Assembly (NCBI GenBank): GCA_011051655.1
Contig: DRKS01000049.1
Span: forward strand, 1 to 64,000
Reading direction: 5' to 3'
DNA: 64,000 nt
Origin: Sedimenticola sp.
GTDB taxonomy: Bacteria; Pseudomonadota; Gammaproteobacteria; Chromatiales; Chromatiaceae
Below the pieces are notes generated by a model, which saw nothing but the letters and a program-made list of their open reading frames with translations, made no database searches and was not told where the DNA came from. This document shows, piece by piece, positions 10,125-19,683 of this stretch. The number at the start of each line of letters is the position of its first letter. The stretch's first letter is position 1. The position numbers and the translations under genes were made by a program.

Positions 10125-10901
10125 CTACGCCATCCCAAGGATATGGTAGCCGGTATCCACGTAGAGAATATCGCCGGTGATGCCGGACGCCAGGTCTGAG
10201 CACAGGAAGGCGGCGGCGTTACCCACTTCCTCAATGGTCACGTTGCGCCGCAGCGGCGTCCGCTCTTCCACCGTGTTGAGCATGGTCCGGAAGTCGCTGA
10301 TGCCGGAGGCGGCCAGGGTGCGGATGGGGCCGGCGGATATGGCGTTGACCCTGGTGCCCCTCGGACCCAGGGAGTCGGCCAGGTAGCGGACATTGGCCTC
10401 CAGGCTGGCCTTGGCGACGCCCATGACATTGTAATTCGGCACGGTGCGTACGGCGCCCAGGTAGGTCATGGTAAGCAGGGAGCCGTTACGTCCCTCCATC
10501 AACTCCCGCCCGGCCTTGGCCAGGGCGGCGAAACTGTAGGAGCTGATGTCATGGGCTATGGCGAAGCCTTCCCGGGTTACGGCATCCACATATGAGCCTT
10601 CCAGCTGGTCCCGGGGGGCGAAGCCCACCGAATGGACAATGCCGTCGAGGCCGTCCCATTGCTTGCCCAGTTCCGTAAAGACATCGGTGATCTGGTCGTC
10701 GCTGGTGACGTCCAGCGGCAGTACCATGTCCGAGTCGCACTTTTGCGCCAGCTTGTCCACCCGCTTTTTCAATTTGTCGGCCTGGTAGGTAAAGGCCAGT
10801 TGTGCGCCCTCACGGGACATGGCCTCGGCGATGCCGGTGGCGATGGAGCGATCGCTGGCGACGCCAACGATGAGAATTCGTTTGTCTTGCAGGAAACCCA
10901 T
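10125..10901 (-). CDS. fabI: Enoyl-[acyl-carrier-protein] reductase (NADH) FabI
   Basis: This 258-residue short-chain dehydrogenase carries out the last reduction of each fatty-acid elongation cycle. Family hallmarks are the N-terminal nucleotide site with [13 protein letters not shown], the [12 protein letters not shown] block, and the catalytic Tyr-x6-Lys in [14 protein letters not shown]. Length is close to the 262 residues of the E. coli enzyme. AAGGA precedes the ATG on the minus strand. It is transcribed toward ppiD and divergently from the ABC transporter genes. Confidence 0.96.
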   Translation of the reverse strand: MGFLQDKRILIVGVASDRSIATGIAEAMSREGAQLAFTYQADKLKKRVDKLAQKCDSDMVLPLDVTSDDQITDVFTELGKQWDGLDGIVHSVGFAPRDQLEGSYVDAVTREGFAIAHDISSYSFAALAKAGRELMEGRNGSLLTMTYLGAVRTVPNYNVMGVAKASLEANVRYLADSLGPRGTRVNAISAGPIRTLAASGISDFRTMLNTVEERTPLRRNVTIEEVGNAAAFLCSDLASGITGDILYVDTGYHILGMA

Positions 10902-11040
10902 GGGGATAATCCTTCCTCGGTTGATTATATGTGGTTCGATACGTTACCGGAAAATCTTCGTCTGGAAAAGGACAGGGTTGCGGCTTTGATATTGAAAGGG
11001 CAAAGTTACCGCTGTACTCATGACGAAGTCGGGCGATAAC

Positions 11041-13224
11041 ATGATCTCGGTTGCCAGGCGCCTGGGCCTGCTTCTGTTCCTGCCGGTGTCTTTGCTGCTG
11101 GCCGCTTGCGGCGACCAGCCGTGGAATAATCCCTATCCCGCGCGGGAGGCGGATCAGAATATCTTTTACAGCTCTTTCAGCGAGCGGCCCAAGCATCTGG
11201 ACCCGGTGCGTTCCTACAGTTCCAATGAGTATGCCTTCATCGGCCAGATCTATGAGCCGCCGCTGCAATATCATTTCCTCAAGCGGCCCTATGAGCTGGT
11301 GCCGCTCACCGCGACCGGGGTGCCGAGGGCGCGCTTCTATGATGCTGCGGGAAAGCGCCTGCCCGACCATGCGGATCCGGCCGGGATCGCCGTCAGCGAG
11401 TATGAGATCAGCATCCGCCCTGGCATCCGTTATCAACCTCACCCGGCCTTTGCCAGGGGCCCCGCCGGTGATTACCTCTACCATGACCTTGCGCCGGAAT
11501 ATGTGGAATCGCTGAATACGCTGGCTGATTTTGCCGAGACGGGAACCCGCGAGTTGACGGCGGAGGATTATGTCTATCAGATCAAGCGCATCGCCTTTTC
11601 ACGCCTGCATTCGCCCATCGGCGGCGTGATGAAGGAGTACATCCTCGGCATGCGGGAGTATGCTGAAAGGCTGGATTTGGCGTTTGAGCAGCGGCAGCGG
11701 GAGACCGGGCTGGAGCGGCCTTTCCTGGATCTGCGCCTTTATCCGCTGGAAGGCGTCGAGGTGGTGGATCGCTATCGCTATCGCATCCGGCTCAAGGGCA
11801 AGTATCCCCAGTTCCTCTACTGGCTGGCCATGCCCTTCTTCGCCCCCATGCCCTGGGAGGCGGACGCCTTCTACTCCCAGCCGGGCATGCGGGAGCGCAA
11901 TATCACCCTGAACTGGTATCCGGTTGGCACCGGCCCCTTCATGCTGACGGAAAACAACCCCAACCTGCGCATGGTGCTGGTGCGCAATCCCAATTTTCAT
12001 GGCGAGCGTTATCCCTCCGAGGGTGAGCCGGCGGACCTGGATGCGGGCCTGCTGGCCGATGCGGGCAAGCCCCTGCCCTTTATCGACAAGGCGGTCTACA
12101 GCCTGGAGCGTGAGGATATCCCCTATTGGAACAAGTTTCTGCAGGGCTTTTATGATGCCTCCGGCATCAGCTCGGACAGCTTCGACCAGGCCGTCCAGTT
12201 TGCCGATGGGGGGGAGGTGACGCTCACGGAGGCCATGCGCAAGAAGGGTATCCGGTTGTCTACCTCGGTGCAGACCTCCAGCTTCTACATGGGGTTCAAC
12301 ATGCGGGACCCGGTGATTGGCGGCTATGACGAGCGGGGGCGTCTGCTGCGCCGGGCCATTTCCATTGCCGTGGATTATGAGGAATTCATCTCCATCTTCG
12401 CCAACGGGCGTGGGGTCCCCGCGCAGGGTCCCATTCCGCCGGGCATCTTCGGCCACCGGGAGGGGGAAGGCGGCATCAATCGCTATGTCTACGATGTGAG
12501 TAATGGGCGCCCCCGGCGCAAAAGCATCGAGCAAGCCAGGGCATTGCTGGCGCAGGCCGGTTATCCCGACGGGCGGGATGAGAAGACCGGGACACCGCTG
12601 GTGCTTCACTATGAGGCCGTCGGCGCCGGGCCGGATGACAAGGCCCGCCTCAACTGGATGCTCAAACAGTTCAAGAAACTGGGCATCCAGTTGATCATCC
12701 GCGCCACCGATTACAACAGGTTCCAGGAGAAGATGCTCAAGGGCACGGGACAGATATTTTCCTGGGGCTGGAATGCGGACTATCCCGATCCCGAGAATTT
12801 CCTGTTCCTGCTCTACGGTCCCAACAGCAAAGCGGCGGGCGGCGGTGAGAATGCGGCCAATTACAGCAATCCCACCTTCGATGCCTTGTTCGACAGGATG
12901 AAGAACATGGACAACGGCCCGCAGCGCCAGGCCATTATCGATGAGATGGTGGAGATCGTGCGCCGGGATGCCCCCTGGGTCTTCGGTTTTCATCCCAAGG
13001 CCTTTTCGCTGCATCACGCCTGGTTCAAAAACGTGAAGCCCAATCTTATGGCCAACAATACCCTGAAGTACCGGCGCATCGATCCCCAACTGCGGAAGCT
13101 GAAGCGTGCCGAGTGGAATCCGCCGGTGCTCTGGCCGGTCATATTGCTTCTGGTCGTGTTGGCAGCCTCCACCATGCCCGCCGTCATCACCTATCGCCGG
13201 CGTGAGAGGAGTGCGGCCAGATGA
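11041..13224 (+). CDS. Peptide-type ABC transporter substrate-binding lipoprotein
   Basis: This 727-residue protein is a family 5 extracellular solute-binding protein of the Dpp/Opp/YejA kind. It begins with a lipoprotein signal ending LLLAAC (C23). Typical motifs are the early PKHLDPVRSYSSNE block, LNWYPVGTGPFMLTENNPN, and IFSWGWNADYPDPENFLFLLYG. Unusually, it ends with a hydrophobic segment (VILLLVVLAASTMPAVI) followed by RRRER, which looks like a C-terminal membrane anchor. The ATG at 11041 fits the signal peptide; an in-frame ATG at 11020 adds seven residues, and neither has a strong ribosome site. The stop overlaps the permease start by four bases. The remaining transporter subunits are found only at 33.6-37.1 kb. 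Confidence 0.88.
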   Translation: MISVARRLGLLLFLPVSLLLAACGDQPWNNPYPAREADQNIFYSSFSERPKHLDPVRSYSSNEYAFIGQIYEPPLQYHFLKRPYELVPLTATGVPRARFYDAAGKRLPDHADPAGIAVSEYEISIRPGIRYQPHPAFARGPAGDYLYHDLAPEYVESLNTLADFAETGTRELTAEDYVYQIKRIAFSRLHSPIGGVMKEYILGMREYAERLDLAFEQRQRETGLERPFLDLRLYPLEGVEVVDRYRYRIRLKGKYPQFLYWLAMPFFAPMPWEADAFYSQPGMRERNITLNWYPVGTGPFMLTENNPNLRMVLVRNPNFHGERYPSEGEPADLDAGLLADAGKPLPFIDKAVYSLEREDIPYWNKFLQGFYDASGISSDSFDQAVQFADGGEVTLTEAMRKKGIRLSTSVQTSSFYMGFNMRDPVIGGYDERGRLLRRAISIAVDYEEFISIFANGRGVPAQGPIPPGIFGHREGEGGINRYVYDVSNGRPRRKSIEQARALLAQAGYPDGRDEKTGTPLVLHYEAVGAGPDDKARLNWMLKQFKKLGIQLIIRATDYNRFQEKMLKGTGQIFSWGWNADYPDPENFLFLLYGPNSKAAGGGENAANYSNPTFDALFDRMKNMDNGPQRQAIIDEMVEIVRRDAPWVFGFHPKAFSLHHAWFKNVKPNLMANNTLKYRRIDPQLRKLKRAEWNPPVLWPVILLLVVLAASTMPAVITYRRRERSAAR

Positions 13225-14198
13225 TGGCCTACATCATAAGGCGTGTGCTCTATGCCATTCCCATCCTGCTGGGGGTGAACATCATTACATTCGTGCTTTT
13301 CTTCGTGGTCAATTCTCCCGAGGACATGGCCCGCATGCACCTGGGCATGAAGCGGGTGACGCCCGAGTCCATTCAGAAATGGAAGCAGGAGCATGGCTAT
13401 GACAAGCCACTGCTCTATAACGCGGACGCCCCGGGGCTGAAGGCCTTGTCGGATACCATTTTTTTCGAAAAGTCGGTCAAGCTGTTCCGGTTCGAGTTCG
13501 GCTCATCCGACAGTGGACGGGACATAGGCTATGACATCAGCCAACGAATGTGGCCGAGTCTGGCCATAGCCCTGCCGACCCTTGTCGTGGGCCTGGCCAT
13601 AAATATCACCTTCGCCCTGCTGATTGCCTTTTTTCGCGCGACCTATATCGATTACTGGGGGGTGGTTCTTTGCGTGATCATGATGTCCATTTCCGCCATG
13701 TTCTATATCATCGGCGGGCAATATCTCATGAGCAAGCTGCTGCACCTGGTGCCCATCTCCGGGTATGACACCGGCCTCGGGGCGGTGAAGTTTCTTGTCC
13801 TGCCGGTGATCATCGGCATCATTGGCGGTATAGGCTCGGGGACGCGCTGGTACCGAACCCTTTTCCTTGAAGAGATCAACAAGGATTATGTGCGCACCGC
13901 GCGGTCCAAGGGGTTGTCCGAGAACAAGGTGTTGTTCCAGCATGTATTGAAGAACGCCATGATCCCCATTCTCACCGGTGTGGTGGTGATCTTGCCGCTG
14001 CTGTTCATGGGCAGCCTCATTACCGAGAACTTCTTCGGTATTCCAGGACTGGGCAGCTATACCATCGAGGCCATCAACCGCCAGGACTTCGCCATTGTGC
14101 GCTCCATGGTGTTCCTCGGTTCGGTGCTCTATATTATTGGCCTGATTCTGACCGACATCTCCTATACCCTTGTCGATCCGCGGGTGCGGCTGTCATAA
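13221..14198 (+). CDS. Peptide-type ABC transporter permease, DppB/OppB family
   Basis: This 325-residue integral membrane protein starts MMAYIIRRVLYAIPILLGVN, the usual N-terminus of the B-type permease. It has about six membrane segments and ends with the family-typical LVDPRVRLS. The cytoplasmic EAA-like loop is visible in EEINKDYVRTARSKGLSENKVLFQHVLKNAM. It overlaps the binding-protein gene in ATGA and is therefore translationally coupled. A C-type permease and ATPase would be expected next, but the following genes are cysC and nitrate-respiration genes. Confidence 0.92.
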   Translation: MMAYIIRRVLYAIPILLGVNIITFVLFFVVNSPEDMARMHLGMKRVTPESIQKWKQEHGYDKPLLYNADAPGLKALSDTIFFEKSVKLFRFEFGSSDSGRDIGYDISQRMWPSLAIALPTLVVGLAINITFALLIAFFRATYIDYWGVVLCVIMMSISAMFYIIGGQYLMSKLLHLVPISGYDTGLGAVKFLVLPVIIGIIGGIGSGTRWYRTLFLEEINKDYVRTARSKGLSENKVLFQHVLKNAMIPILTGVVVILPLLFMGSLITENFFGIPGLGSYTIEAINRQDFAIVRSMVFLGSVLYIIGLILTDISYTLVDPRVRLS

Positions 14199-14360
14199 CG
14201 GGATGCTGAAAATGCTTTCTTGTGCTGCGGGAGAGTCTGAATCGTTCCGGCCTTCCATAATAACTATTAGTCCTATAGATATGCCTTTGTGGGAGCTGTT
14301 TTGTCTTCTCTAAGATGGGATAATGCACAACTTTTGATTTGAAGAGGAATAGGTGGAAGC

Positions 14361-14969
14361 ATGGGTGAGAAGAGCACCAATATTGTCTGGCATCACGCAA
14401 CCATAACACGTGAATTGCGGGAGAAGCTGAATAATCACAAGGGCGCCATCCTGTGGTTTACCGGGCTTTCCGGGTCTGGAAAATCGACCCTGGCGCATGC
14501 AGTGGAAGACCGGTTGTATAACATGGGCATCCGCACATTCGTGCTGGATGGAGACAATGTCCGGCACGGGCTATGCTCCGATCTGGGCTTCTCCGATGCC
14601 GACAGGACGGAGAATATCCGCCGCATCGGGGAATTGGCGAAGCTGTTTCTGGAGGCCGGCATCGTCGTTCTGACGGCATTCATATCGCCTTTCCGGCAAG
14701 ACCGGGAACTGGCCAGAAGCGTGGCGCCCCATGGTGATTTCTACGAGCTTTTTTGTGATGCCCCCCTCGAAGTATGCGAATCCAGGGATGTCAAAGGACT
14801 TTATGCAAAGGCGCGTGCGGGCGTGATTCCGCAATTTACCGGGATATCCTCTCCTTATGAAGAGCCCGAAGCCCCGGAGTTGCATGTGGATACCGGGGGA
14901 ACATCCCTGGAGGAGTGTGTCGACCAGGTGATCGAACTTTTGCGCACCAGGGGCGTGATCGGCTCTTAG
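14361..14969 (+). CDS. cysC: Adenylylsulfate (APS) kinase
   Basis: This 202-residue protein phosphorylates APS to PAPS. The P-loop GLSGSGKST is at about residues 35-43. It is followed by [16 protein letters not shown], the [11 protein letters not shown] block and [14 protein letters not shown], all diagnostic of APS kinases. The ATG lies downstream of GAGGAATAGG. It is the first gene after the transporter permease and precedes an APS/PAPS reductase gene by 30 bp. No ATP sulfurylase gene is present in the window, so its APS source must be encoded elsewhere. Confidence 0.94.
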   Translation: MGEKSTNIVWHHATITRELREKLNNHKGAILWFTGLSGSGKSTLAHAVEDRLYNMGIRTFVLDGDNVRHGLCSDLGFSDADRTENIRRIGELAKLFLEAGIVVLTAFISPFRQDRELARSVAPHGDFYELFCDAPLEVCESRDVKGLYAKARAGVIPQFTGISSPYEEPEAPELHVDTGGTSLEECVDQVIELLRTRGVIGS

Positions 14970-14999
14970 TTGTTGATCCCGCTGTGAGATAACGGCCTT

Positions 15000-15680
15000 A
15001 TGGACGCACGGTATTTTGACGACAAAACCTCCGGGATAGAGCAACGCATCAATGAGTTTCTGGCCGACGGGCTCAAGCTCTTCGTAAGCTCGTCATTCCA
15101 GACTCATAGCATTCCGCTGCTGCATATACTGGCCTCGATCTCAAAGGAGATCCCCGTCTACTTTATCAATACGGGCTTTCATTTTCCGGAAACCCTTATG
15201 TACCGGGATCAGATTGCCAGGCTGCTTGGAATAGAGGTGATCGATACCAAGCCTGTGGTCTGCAAAAGCCTGCAATGCGATGCGGATGGAAATCTTTACT
15301 TTGCATCCGACCCCGATCACTGCTGCTATTTGAACAAGATTCAGCCTCTTGAACCGGTGTTGATTGAAAAGGATGTCTGGATCAATGGCATCAGGGCCGA
15401 GCAGAGCGCTCATCGTAAAAAAATGGGCACAATCGAAAAAGGCCCCTTCGGCACGCTGAGGTATCATCCGATGCTCCATTGGACGAACAAGGATATCTAT
15501 TACTACCGGAAGCTGTACAACCTGCCGCCGCATCCCCTGGAGGAGAAAGGATATCTCAGCATCGGATGCGAGCCTTGCACGCGCAAGGCCGATCTGTCCG
15601 GGGACGAGAGAGGGGGCAGGTGGTTTGGCATGAAAAAAACGGAATGTGGCCTGCATACCGATTTGATAGAGAAGAAATAA
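15000..15680 (+). CDS. cysH: [4Fe-4S] phosphoadenylyl/adenylyl-sulfate reductase (CysH family)
   Basis: This 226-residue protein has the sulfonucleotide reductase fold: the SSSFQTHS nucleotide loop, FINTGFHFPETL, and WINGIRAEQSAHR. It carries the four iron-sulfur cysteines typical of the APS-using subgroup (CC in HCCYLNK and CxxC in GCEPCTR) and the catalytic C-terminal cysteine in KKTECGLH. It reduces activated sulfate to sulfite with thioredoxin. FeS-type members usually use APS directly, yet here the gene sits next to an APS kinase. The true substrate, APS or PAPS, cannot be decided from sequence. It abuts the epimerase gene, whose ATG at 15681 follows the stop without a gap. Confidence 0.88.
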   Translation: MDARYFDDKTSGIEQRINEFLADGLKLFVSSSFQTHSIPLLHILASISKEIPVYFINTGFHFPETLMYRDQIARLLGIEVIDTKPVVCKSLQCDADGNLYFASDPDHCCYLNKIQPLEPVLIEKDVWINGIRAEQSAHRKKMGTIEKGPFGTLRYHPMLHWTNKDIYYYRKLYNLPPHPLEEKGYLSIGCEPCTRKADLSGDERGGRWFGMKKTECGLHTDLIEKK

Positions 15681-16610
15681 ATGAGAGTACTTATTACGGG
15701 CGGCGCCGGCTATATCGGCACTGAGCTGGCCTATCGGCTCGCCGAAAGGCCTGATGTCTCGCAAGTCGTTATCTATGACAATCTCAGTCGCGGCAACTAC
15801 AACCTCTTTATCGGCGTCAGGAAGTTCCCCCAGGACAAAGTGACCTTTATCAAGGGTGACCTGCTGGACACCCGGAAGCTGCGCAAGTCCCTGGGCGGTG
15901 TGGATGTGCTCTATCACCTTGGGGCCAAGGTCACCAAGCCGTTTTCCGATCATAACCCCCATCTGCTGGAGCAGGTGAATCATTGGGGGACGGCGGAGGT
16001 GGTTTATGCAGTAGAGGAAAGCGATGTTTCTCGCCTGATCTATGTGAGCAGCACGGCCATCTACGGAACTTCCAATGCCGTCGTGAGTGTCGAAACACCC
16101 CCTGAGCCGGCTACCTATTACGGCATATCAAAGCTGCGCGGGGAAGAGCACGTGGCGCGGCTGCGGCAGAAAATGCCCGCCTTTACCATCAGGACCGCCA
16201 ATGTCTATGGTTACAGCAAGAGCATGCGGTTCGATGCCCGGATCAACCGGTTCATGTTTGAAGCGGCCGCCGGCCAAAAAATCACGATTAACGGCTCCGG
16301 TAATCAGGCCAGGGCCTATATTCACGTCGATGACGTGACGGATTGCCTTGAGGCACTGCTCACAAAGGAACTGGAGCCTGATGTATACGACCTGGTTACG
16401 CGCAACCTGACTATTCATGAAATCGTGGACGGGGTGAAAACGGTCTTTCCGGACACGGAACTCTTATACATCAATCAGCATGTAAAGCCCTGGGAACTCC
16501 AGGTGGCGCCGGACGAGAGGCTTTTGGACTGCATGCGCCCGGAAGCGCATACCTTCCTGGAGGAAATAAAAGAGTTTAAGAAGCAGTTTACGCTGAACTT
16601 CCGCGATTAG
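15681..16610 (+). CDS. NAD-dependent epimerase/dehydratase (extended SDR)
   Basis: This 309-residue protein has the N-terminal Rossmann motif GGAGYIG, the SSTAIYG strand with catalytic serine, and the YYGISK (YxxxK) active site around residue 150. It also has the NVYGYS and GNQARAYIHVDDV blocks of nucleotide-sugar epimerases such as UDP-glucose 4-epimerase. The sugar substrate cannot be inferred. It directly follows cysH with no spacer, so the three genes cysC-cysH-epimerase are an operon. It is convergent with narL, with 20 bp between the stops. Confidence 0.85.
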   Translation: MRVLITGGAGYIGTELAYRLAERPDVSQVVIYDNLSRGNYNLFIGVRKFPQDKVTFIKGDLLDTRKLRKSLGGVDVLYHLGAKVTKPFSDHNPHLLEQVNHWGTAEVVYAVEESDVSRLIYVSSTAIYGTSNAVVSVETPPEPATYYGISKLRGEEHVARLRQKMPAFTIRTANVYGYSKSMRFDARINRFMFEAAAGQKITINGSGNQARAYIHVDDVTDCLEALLTKELEPDVYDLVTRNLTIHEIVDGVKTVFPDTELLYINQHVKPWELQVAPDERLLDCMRPEAHTFLEEIKEFKKQFTLNFRD

Positions 16611-16630
16611 GCCGTCAGCCAAGGGGTGGC

Positions 16631-17323
16631 TCAGAGTCCCTTCCTCTTGTTCACGACCCATACGGCCGCTTCCACGCGGGAGCGGAGATTCAGCTTTTTC
16701 AGCAGGTGTTTGACATGCACCTTTACGGTGCCTTCACTGATATCGAGCTTGCGCGCAATAAGCTTGTTGCTCAGGCCGTCTGCAATAAGTTTGAGTATCT
16801 GCTGCTCCCGGTCCGTCAGGCCGGCCTCGCCCGGGCCTTTGGGCTGAGGCTCGCCGCGCAGGGCGCGGGCGATCAGTTCAGTAAGCTTGTCGCTTATAAC
16901 CAGTCTGCCTTTTGCCGCGGTGTGAAGCTGCTCCAGCGTATCTTCCGGCTCCATGTCCTTCAGGAGATAACCATCCGCCCCCAGGCGGAGTGCGGCCACC
17001 ACGTCTTCTTCGGCATCGGATACGGTGAGGATAATGACGCGGGAATCGATATCCAGTTCCTTCATGGCCTTCAGCGTTTCCAGTCCGTCCATTCCTTTCA
17101 TATGCAGGTCGAGCAGGATCAGATCAGGGTTTTTCTCCGCCGCCAACTTCAGCCCCTCTTGTCCGGAAGAGGCGTCACCGACCAAGGTGAGGCTGTCATC
17201 CAGCGTAAGCAGGTCGGCCACGCCTTTGCGGAACAAAGGGTGATCGTCGATGACGATCATCGTATGAGACTTGTTTGCGGGGGTGGTGGCGGCCTCATTG
17301 CCGAACCTGGGGTCACTGTTCAT
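16631..17323 (-). CDS. narL: Nitrate/nitrite response regulator NarL
   Basis: This 230-residue NarL/FixJ regulator has an N-terminal receiver with acidic residues D26-D27, phospho-acceptor D72 (LILLDLHMKG) and a conserved lysine in YLLKDMEPE. The C-terminal LuxR-type helix-turn-helix is GLTDREQQILKLIADGLSNKLIARKL...EGTVKVHVKHLLKKL. Phosphorylated NarL binds TACYYMT heptamers, which are present upstream of the neighbouring narK genes. Its start overlaps the narX stop by four bases, so the pair is coupled. The N-terminal extension of about 20 residues may be shorter if the second methionine (M22) is used. Confidence 0.93.
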   Translation of the reverse strand: MNSDPRFGNEAATTPANKSHTMIVIDDHPLFRKGVADLLTLDDSLTLVGDASSGQEGLKLAAEKNPDLILLDLHMKGMDGLETLKAMKELDIDSRVIILTVSDAEEDVVAALRLGADGYLLKDMEPEDTLEQLHTAAKGRLVISDKLTELIARALRGEPQPKGPGEAGLTDREQQILKLIADGLSNKLIARKLDISEGTVKVHVKHLLKKLNLRSRVEAAVWVVNKRKGL

Positions 17324-19290
17324 TGCATTGCAGCCTCGGATTGAATCATGATTGATTTATTGCGGTGTTGAACTGACGTAAATGTCAGCGTTATGCGCGT
17401 ACCATTGCCATTTCTTCCATGAGCGATATCAAGTTTGCCATTGAGGCTGCGGGCGCGCTCTTCCATTATGGTCAGGCCATAATGGTGGGGGCGGTCATTA
17501 CCCCTTGAGATGCCTATGCCGTCATCTTCGATTACTATGGTGATAAAGCCGTCGTCATCGCTGTCCAACGACACTTGCGCCTGGCGGGCCTGGGAGTGAT
17601 TTATCACATTGGACAGCGCCTCGCGGATAATGTGAAGGATGTGAATTTCTTCATTGACGGAAAGTTCCGTGGCGACTATGTGATCCACCAGGTCGATGCA
17701 GATGCCGCTGCGCTTCTCGAATTCTGCAACCGTTTCCTGGAGTGCGACCTTCAGGCCGCGGCCATCCATTTGCAGCCGGAAGGTGGTCAGTAATTCACGT
17801 AACTGGCGGTAGGCGCTGTTGATGCCGTCGCGCAGTTCCGTAATGATCTTGTGCGGAATTTCTTCGCCGCCATCTTTTGGCAGGGCGGCGCTGAGGCGGC
17901 TCGCCTGTATTTTCATATAGGAGAGGGACTGCGCGAGGGAATCGTGCAGTTCACGGGCTATGGCGCTGCGTTCTTCCAGCAGCGCAAGACGCCGGTTTTG
18001 AATGACGCGCTGAGAGATATTCAAGGCCACGCCGATTTGGTCGGCCACGGCTTCCAACAGGCGGGTTTGCCAGTCCGCCAGCGGCTTGTCCGCCGGTTGC
18101 TCCATCAGCAGCACGCCATATTGATGTTTTTGATCCGTGATGGGGATGCTGATGATGTCGAGGTTGCCCCTTTCGCACAGGGGGGTTTTCGGGCCGTCAT
18201 CATCGGCGGAGAAACATGACTGGCGATCTTCCTGTGTACATTGACAGTTTTTATTCGAGCCGGCCTGGCGGGTGGTCGCCAGCCTCGTGGCGCGTTGGCA
18301 ACTGTCGTCTTTGAGGCAGATTGTCCCCGGCCCTGTGCCGGCCAGTTTCTCGATATCCTTCAGCAGCCGGTGGTAGGTTACTTTCGATAACGGCAGTTCA
18401 TGCAGGCGGTTGCTGGTTTTATACAGCAATTCCAGCGAACGGTTGCTGCGTTCCAGATGGATGGTCTTTTCCCGGACCCCCGTCTCAAGATCAACATAGC
18501 GCTTGGAGAGGTCCTCGGCCATGACGTTGAAGGCCCGGCCCAGGCGGCCCAGTTCGTCATTGCCACAATGCTTGGTAAGCACGGAGAAATCCCCTCGCCG
18601 CGCCTGCTCGGCGCATTTCAACAGGTCGCGCAACGGCACCAGCACCTGGGTGTGCATCATGACCATGGCGGTAAAGACCACCATTATGGTCAGAAACAGG
18701 GAGACAATCTGGATCAGGTGGAGCAGCCGGATATTGGCTTCGGCATCTTCTTCCAGGGTGTTTACCAGATGATGAATATTGCCGACAAAGGCATCAAAGA
18801 CCGGCAAGTAGTGGCGCCAGTCGCTGGGTTTGTCCGTTGGCGAAACCGGAGTGGGGCGGGGTGAGTCGGCAGCGGCGGGCTGTTTTGGCAGTGTAACAGC
18901 GCAGCAGGCCCGAAGCAGCGGGATCACCTCGGCATACCATTGCCGCACTATGTGATCATAGGCGTCCTGCAGTTCCTGTTCCTGGCTGTTGGCGATGACA
19001 TTCATCAGGCGTGGACTTGTAAGCCGTTGCTCAAATTCCTTCGCCAGGTTATGCAGGGTGTTCGATTGGGAATCCCAGGCGGAGCCGGCGGCGTGGTGCA
19101 GGGCGATTTGGGTAGTAATGCGATAGGACTGCATGCGCAGTGTGCCGGCCTGGTTGATGGCCGCCGCCTCGCCTTGAGTGGCCTCCGTAATGAGCACGGA
19201 GCTCACCATGCTGATGAATGCAAGGATGGTAATGGTGGCCATGGCCAGCCCCAGGCGCACCAACAGGGAATTTTCAAATATTTGGCCCAT
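17320..19290 (-). CDS. narX: Nitrate/nitrite sensor histidine kinase NarX
   Basis: This 656-residue inner-membrane kinase has a first membrane segment at about 11-33, then the nitrate-binding P-box GEAAAINQAGTLRMQSYR. A periplasmic domain, a second membrane segment near 215 and a HAMP region follow. The central cysteine-rich GAF-like region (CQRA...NCQC...SCF) is comparable to the NarX central module. The HisKA_3 phosphorylation site is in ARELHDSLAQSLSYMK, and the HATPase domain shows IREALSNVINHSQA and EDDGIGI. It senses nitrate and phosphorylates NarL. It is divergent from narK with a 393-bp shared control region. Confidence 0.93.
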   Translation of the reverse strand: MGQIFENSLLVRLGLAMATITILAFISMVSSVLITEATQGEAAAINQAGTLRMQSYRITTQIALHHAAGSAWDSQSNTLHNLAKEFEQRLTSPRLMNVIANSQEQELQDAYDHIVRQWYAEVIPLLRACCAVTLPKQPAAADSPRPTPVSPTDKPSDWRHYLPVFDAFVGNIHHLVNTLEEDAEANIRLLHLIQIVSLFLTIMVVFTAMVMMHTQVLVPLRDLLKCAEQARRGDFSVLTKHCGNDELGRLGRAFNVMAEDLSKRYVDLETGVREKTIHLERSNRSLELLYKTSNRLHELPLSKVTYHRLLKDIEKLAGTGPGTICLKDDSCQRATRLATTRQAGSNKNCQCTQEDRQSCFSADDDGPKTPLCERGNLDIISIPITDQKHQYGVLLMEQPADKPLADWQTRLLEAVADQIGVALNISQRVIQNRRLALLEERSAIARELHDSLAQSLSYMKIQASRLSAALPKDGGEEIPHKIITELRDGINSAYRQLRELLTTFRLQMDGRGLKVALQETVAEFEKRSGICIDLVDHIVATELSVNEEIHILHIIREALSNVINHSQARQAQVSLDSDDDGFITIVIEDDGIGISRGNDRPHHYGLTIMEERARSLNGKLDIAHGRNGNGTRITLTFTSVQHRNKSIMIQSEAAMQ

Positions 19291-19683
19291 GACACAATTC
19301 TACGGGAAAACCGCTATTTAGGAAGGGGTATGAATCGGATATTGGATATACCCACAAAAAAAAAGCGGCAAGTCTGCGGCGCATGCCGGTTTTCATAAAA
19401 GCTGGAAATATAACGCTATATCAATAAGTTGCATAAAGGCCGCCTATACCACTGTATGGGTAACATTAGCATTTTTGTAGGTTATTCGGCCATTGTTTTT
19501 AATGGAAATTCATGTTTTTTTAACCACCGCATTAATGGTTTTTTATAGCTTTGATGCTGTTTCAGAGCAGGGGGCAATACCAAGTTCAGTGTGCCAAGCG
19601 GGTGTTGGTGATGGCCGTGAATATCGGGGTTCATCGCCTGCTCACAGCCATAAAGCAAATTCCCATTCAAGCAGGATAATAAA
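19291..19683. promoter_or_regulatory. narX-narK divergent control region
   Basis: This 393-bp gene-free region separates narX (minus) from narK (plus). It contains a perfect NarL-type inverted pair at 19447-19462. Single heptamer matches are AGGGGTA at 19324-19330 (TACCCCT on the minus strand) and TACCCAC at 19349-19355, the latter followed by a run of nine A. A small stem AACCA/TGGTT (19522-19540) followed by T residues lies in the narK leader. No convincing FNR box with the TTGAT-N4-ATCAA spacing was found. Confidence 0.65.
19447..19462. promoter_or_regulatory. NarL 7-2-7 binding site
   Basis: TACCACT-GT-ATGGGTA is two converging TACYYMT-type heptamers separated by two bases, the arrangement bound by phospho-NarL (and NarP) in enterobacteria. 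It lies 222 bp upstream of narK and 157 bp upstream of narX, next to the narXL genes themselves. Confidence 0.75.

Noticed and set aside
14199-14360. Attachment site or insertion-sequence end at the left edge of the nar segment
   Set aside because: No tRNA, inverted terminal repeat or direct repeat matching 33305-33637 could be seen by eye, so no boundary element is claimed.
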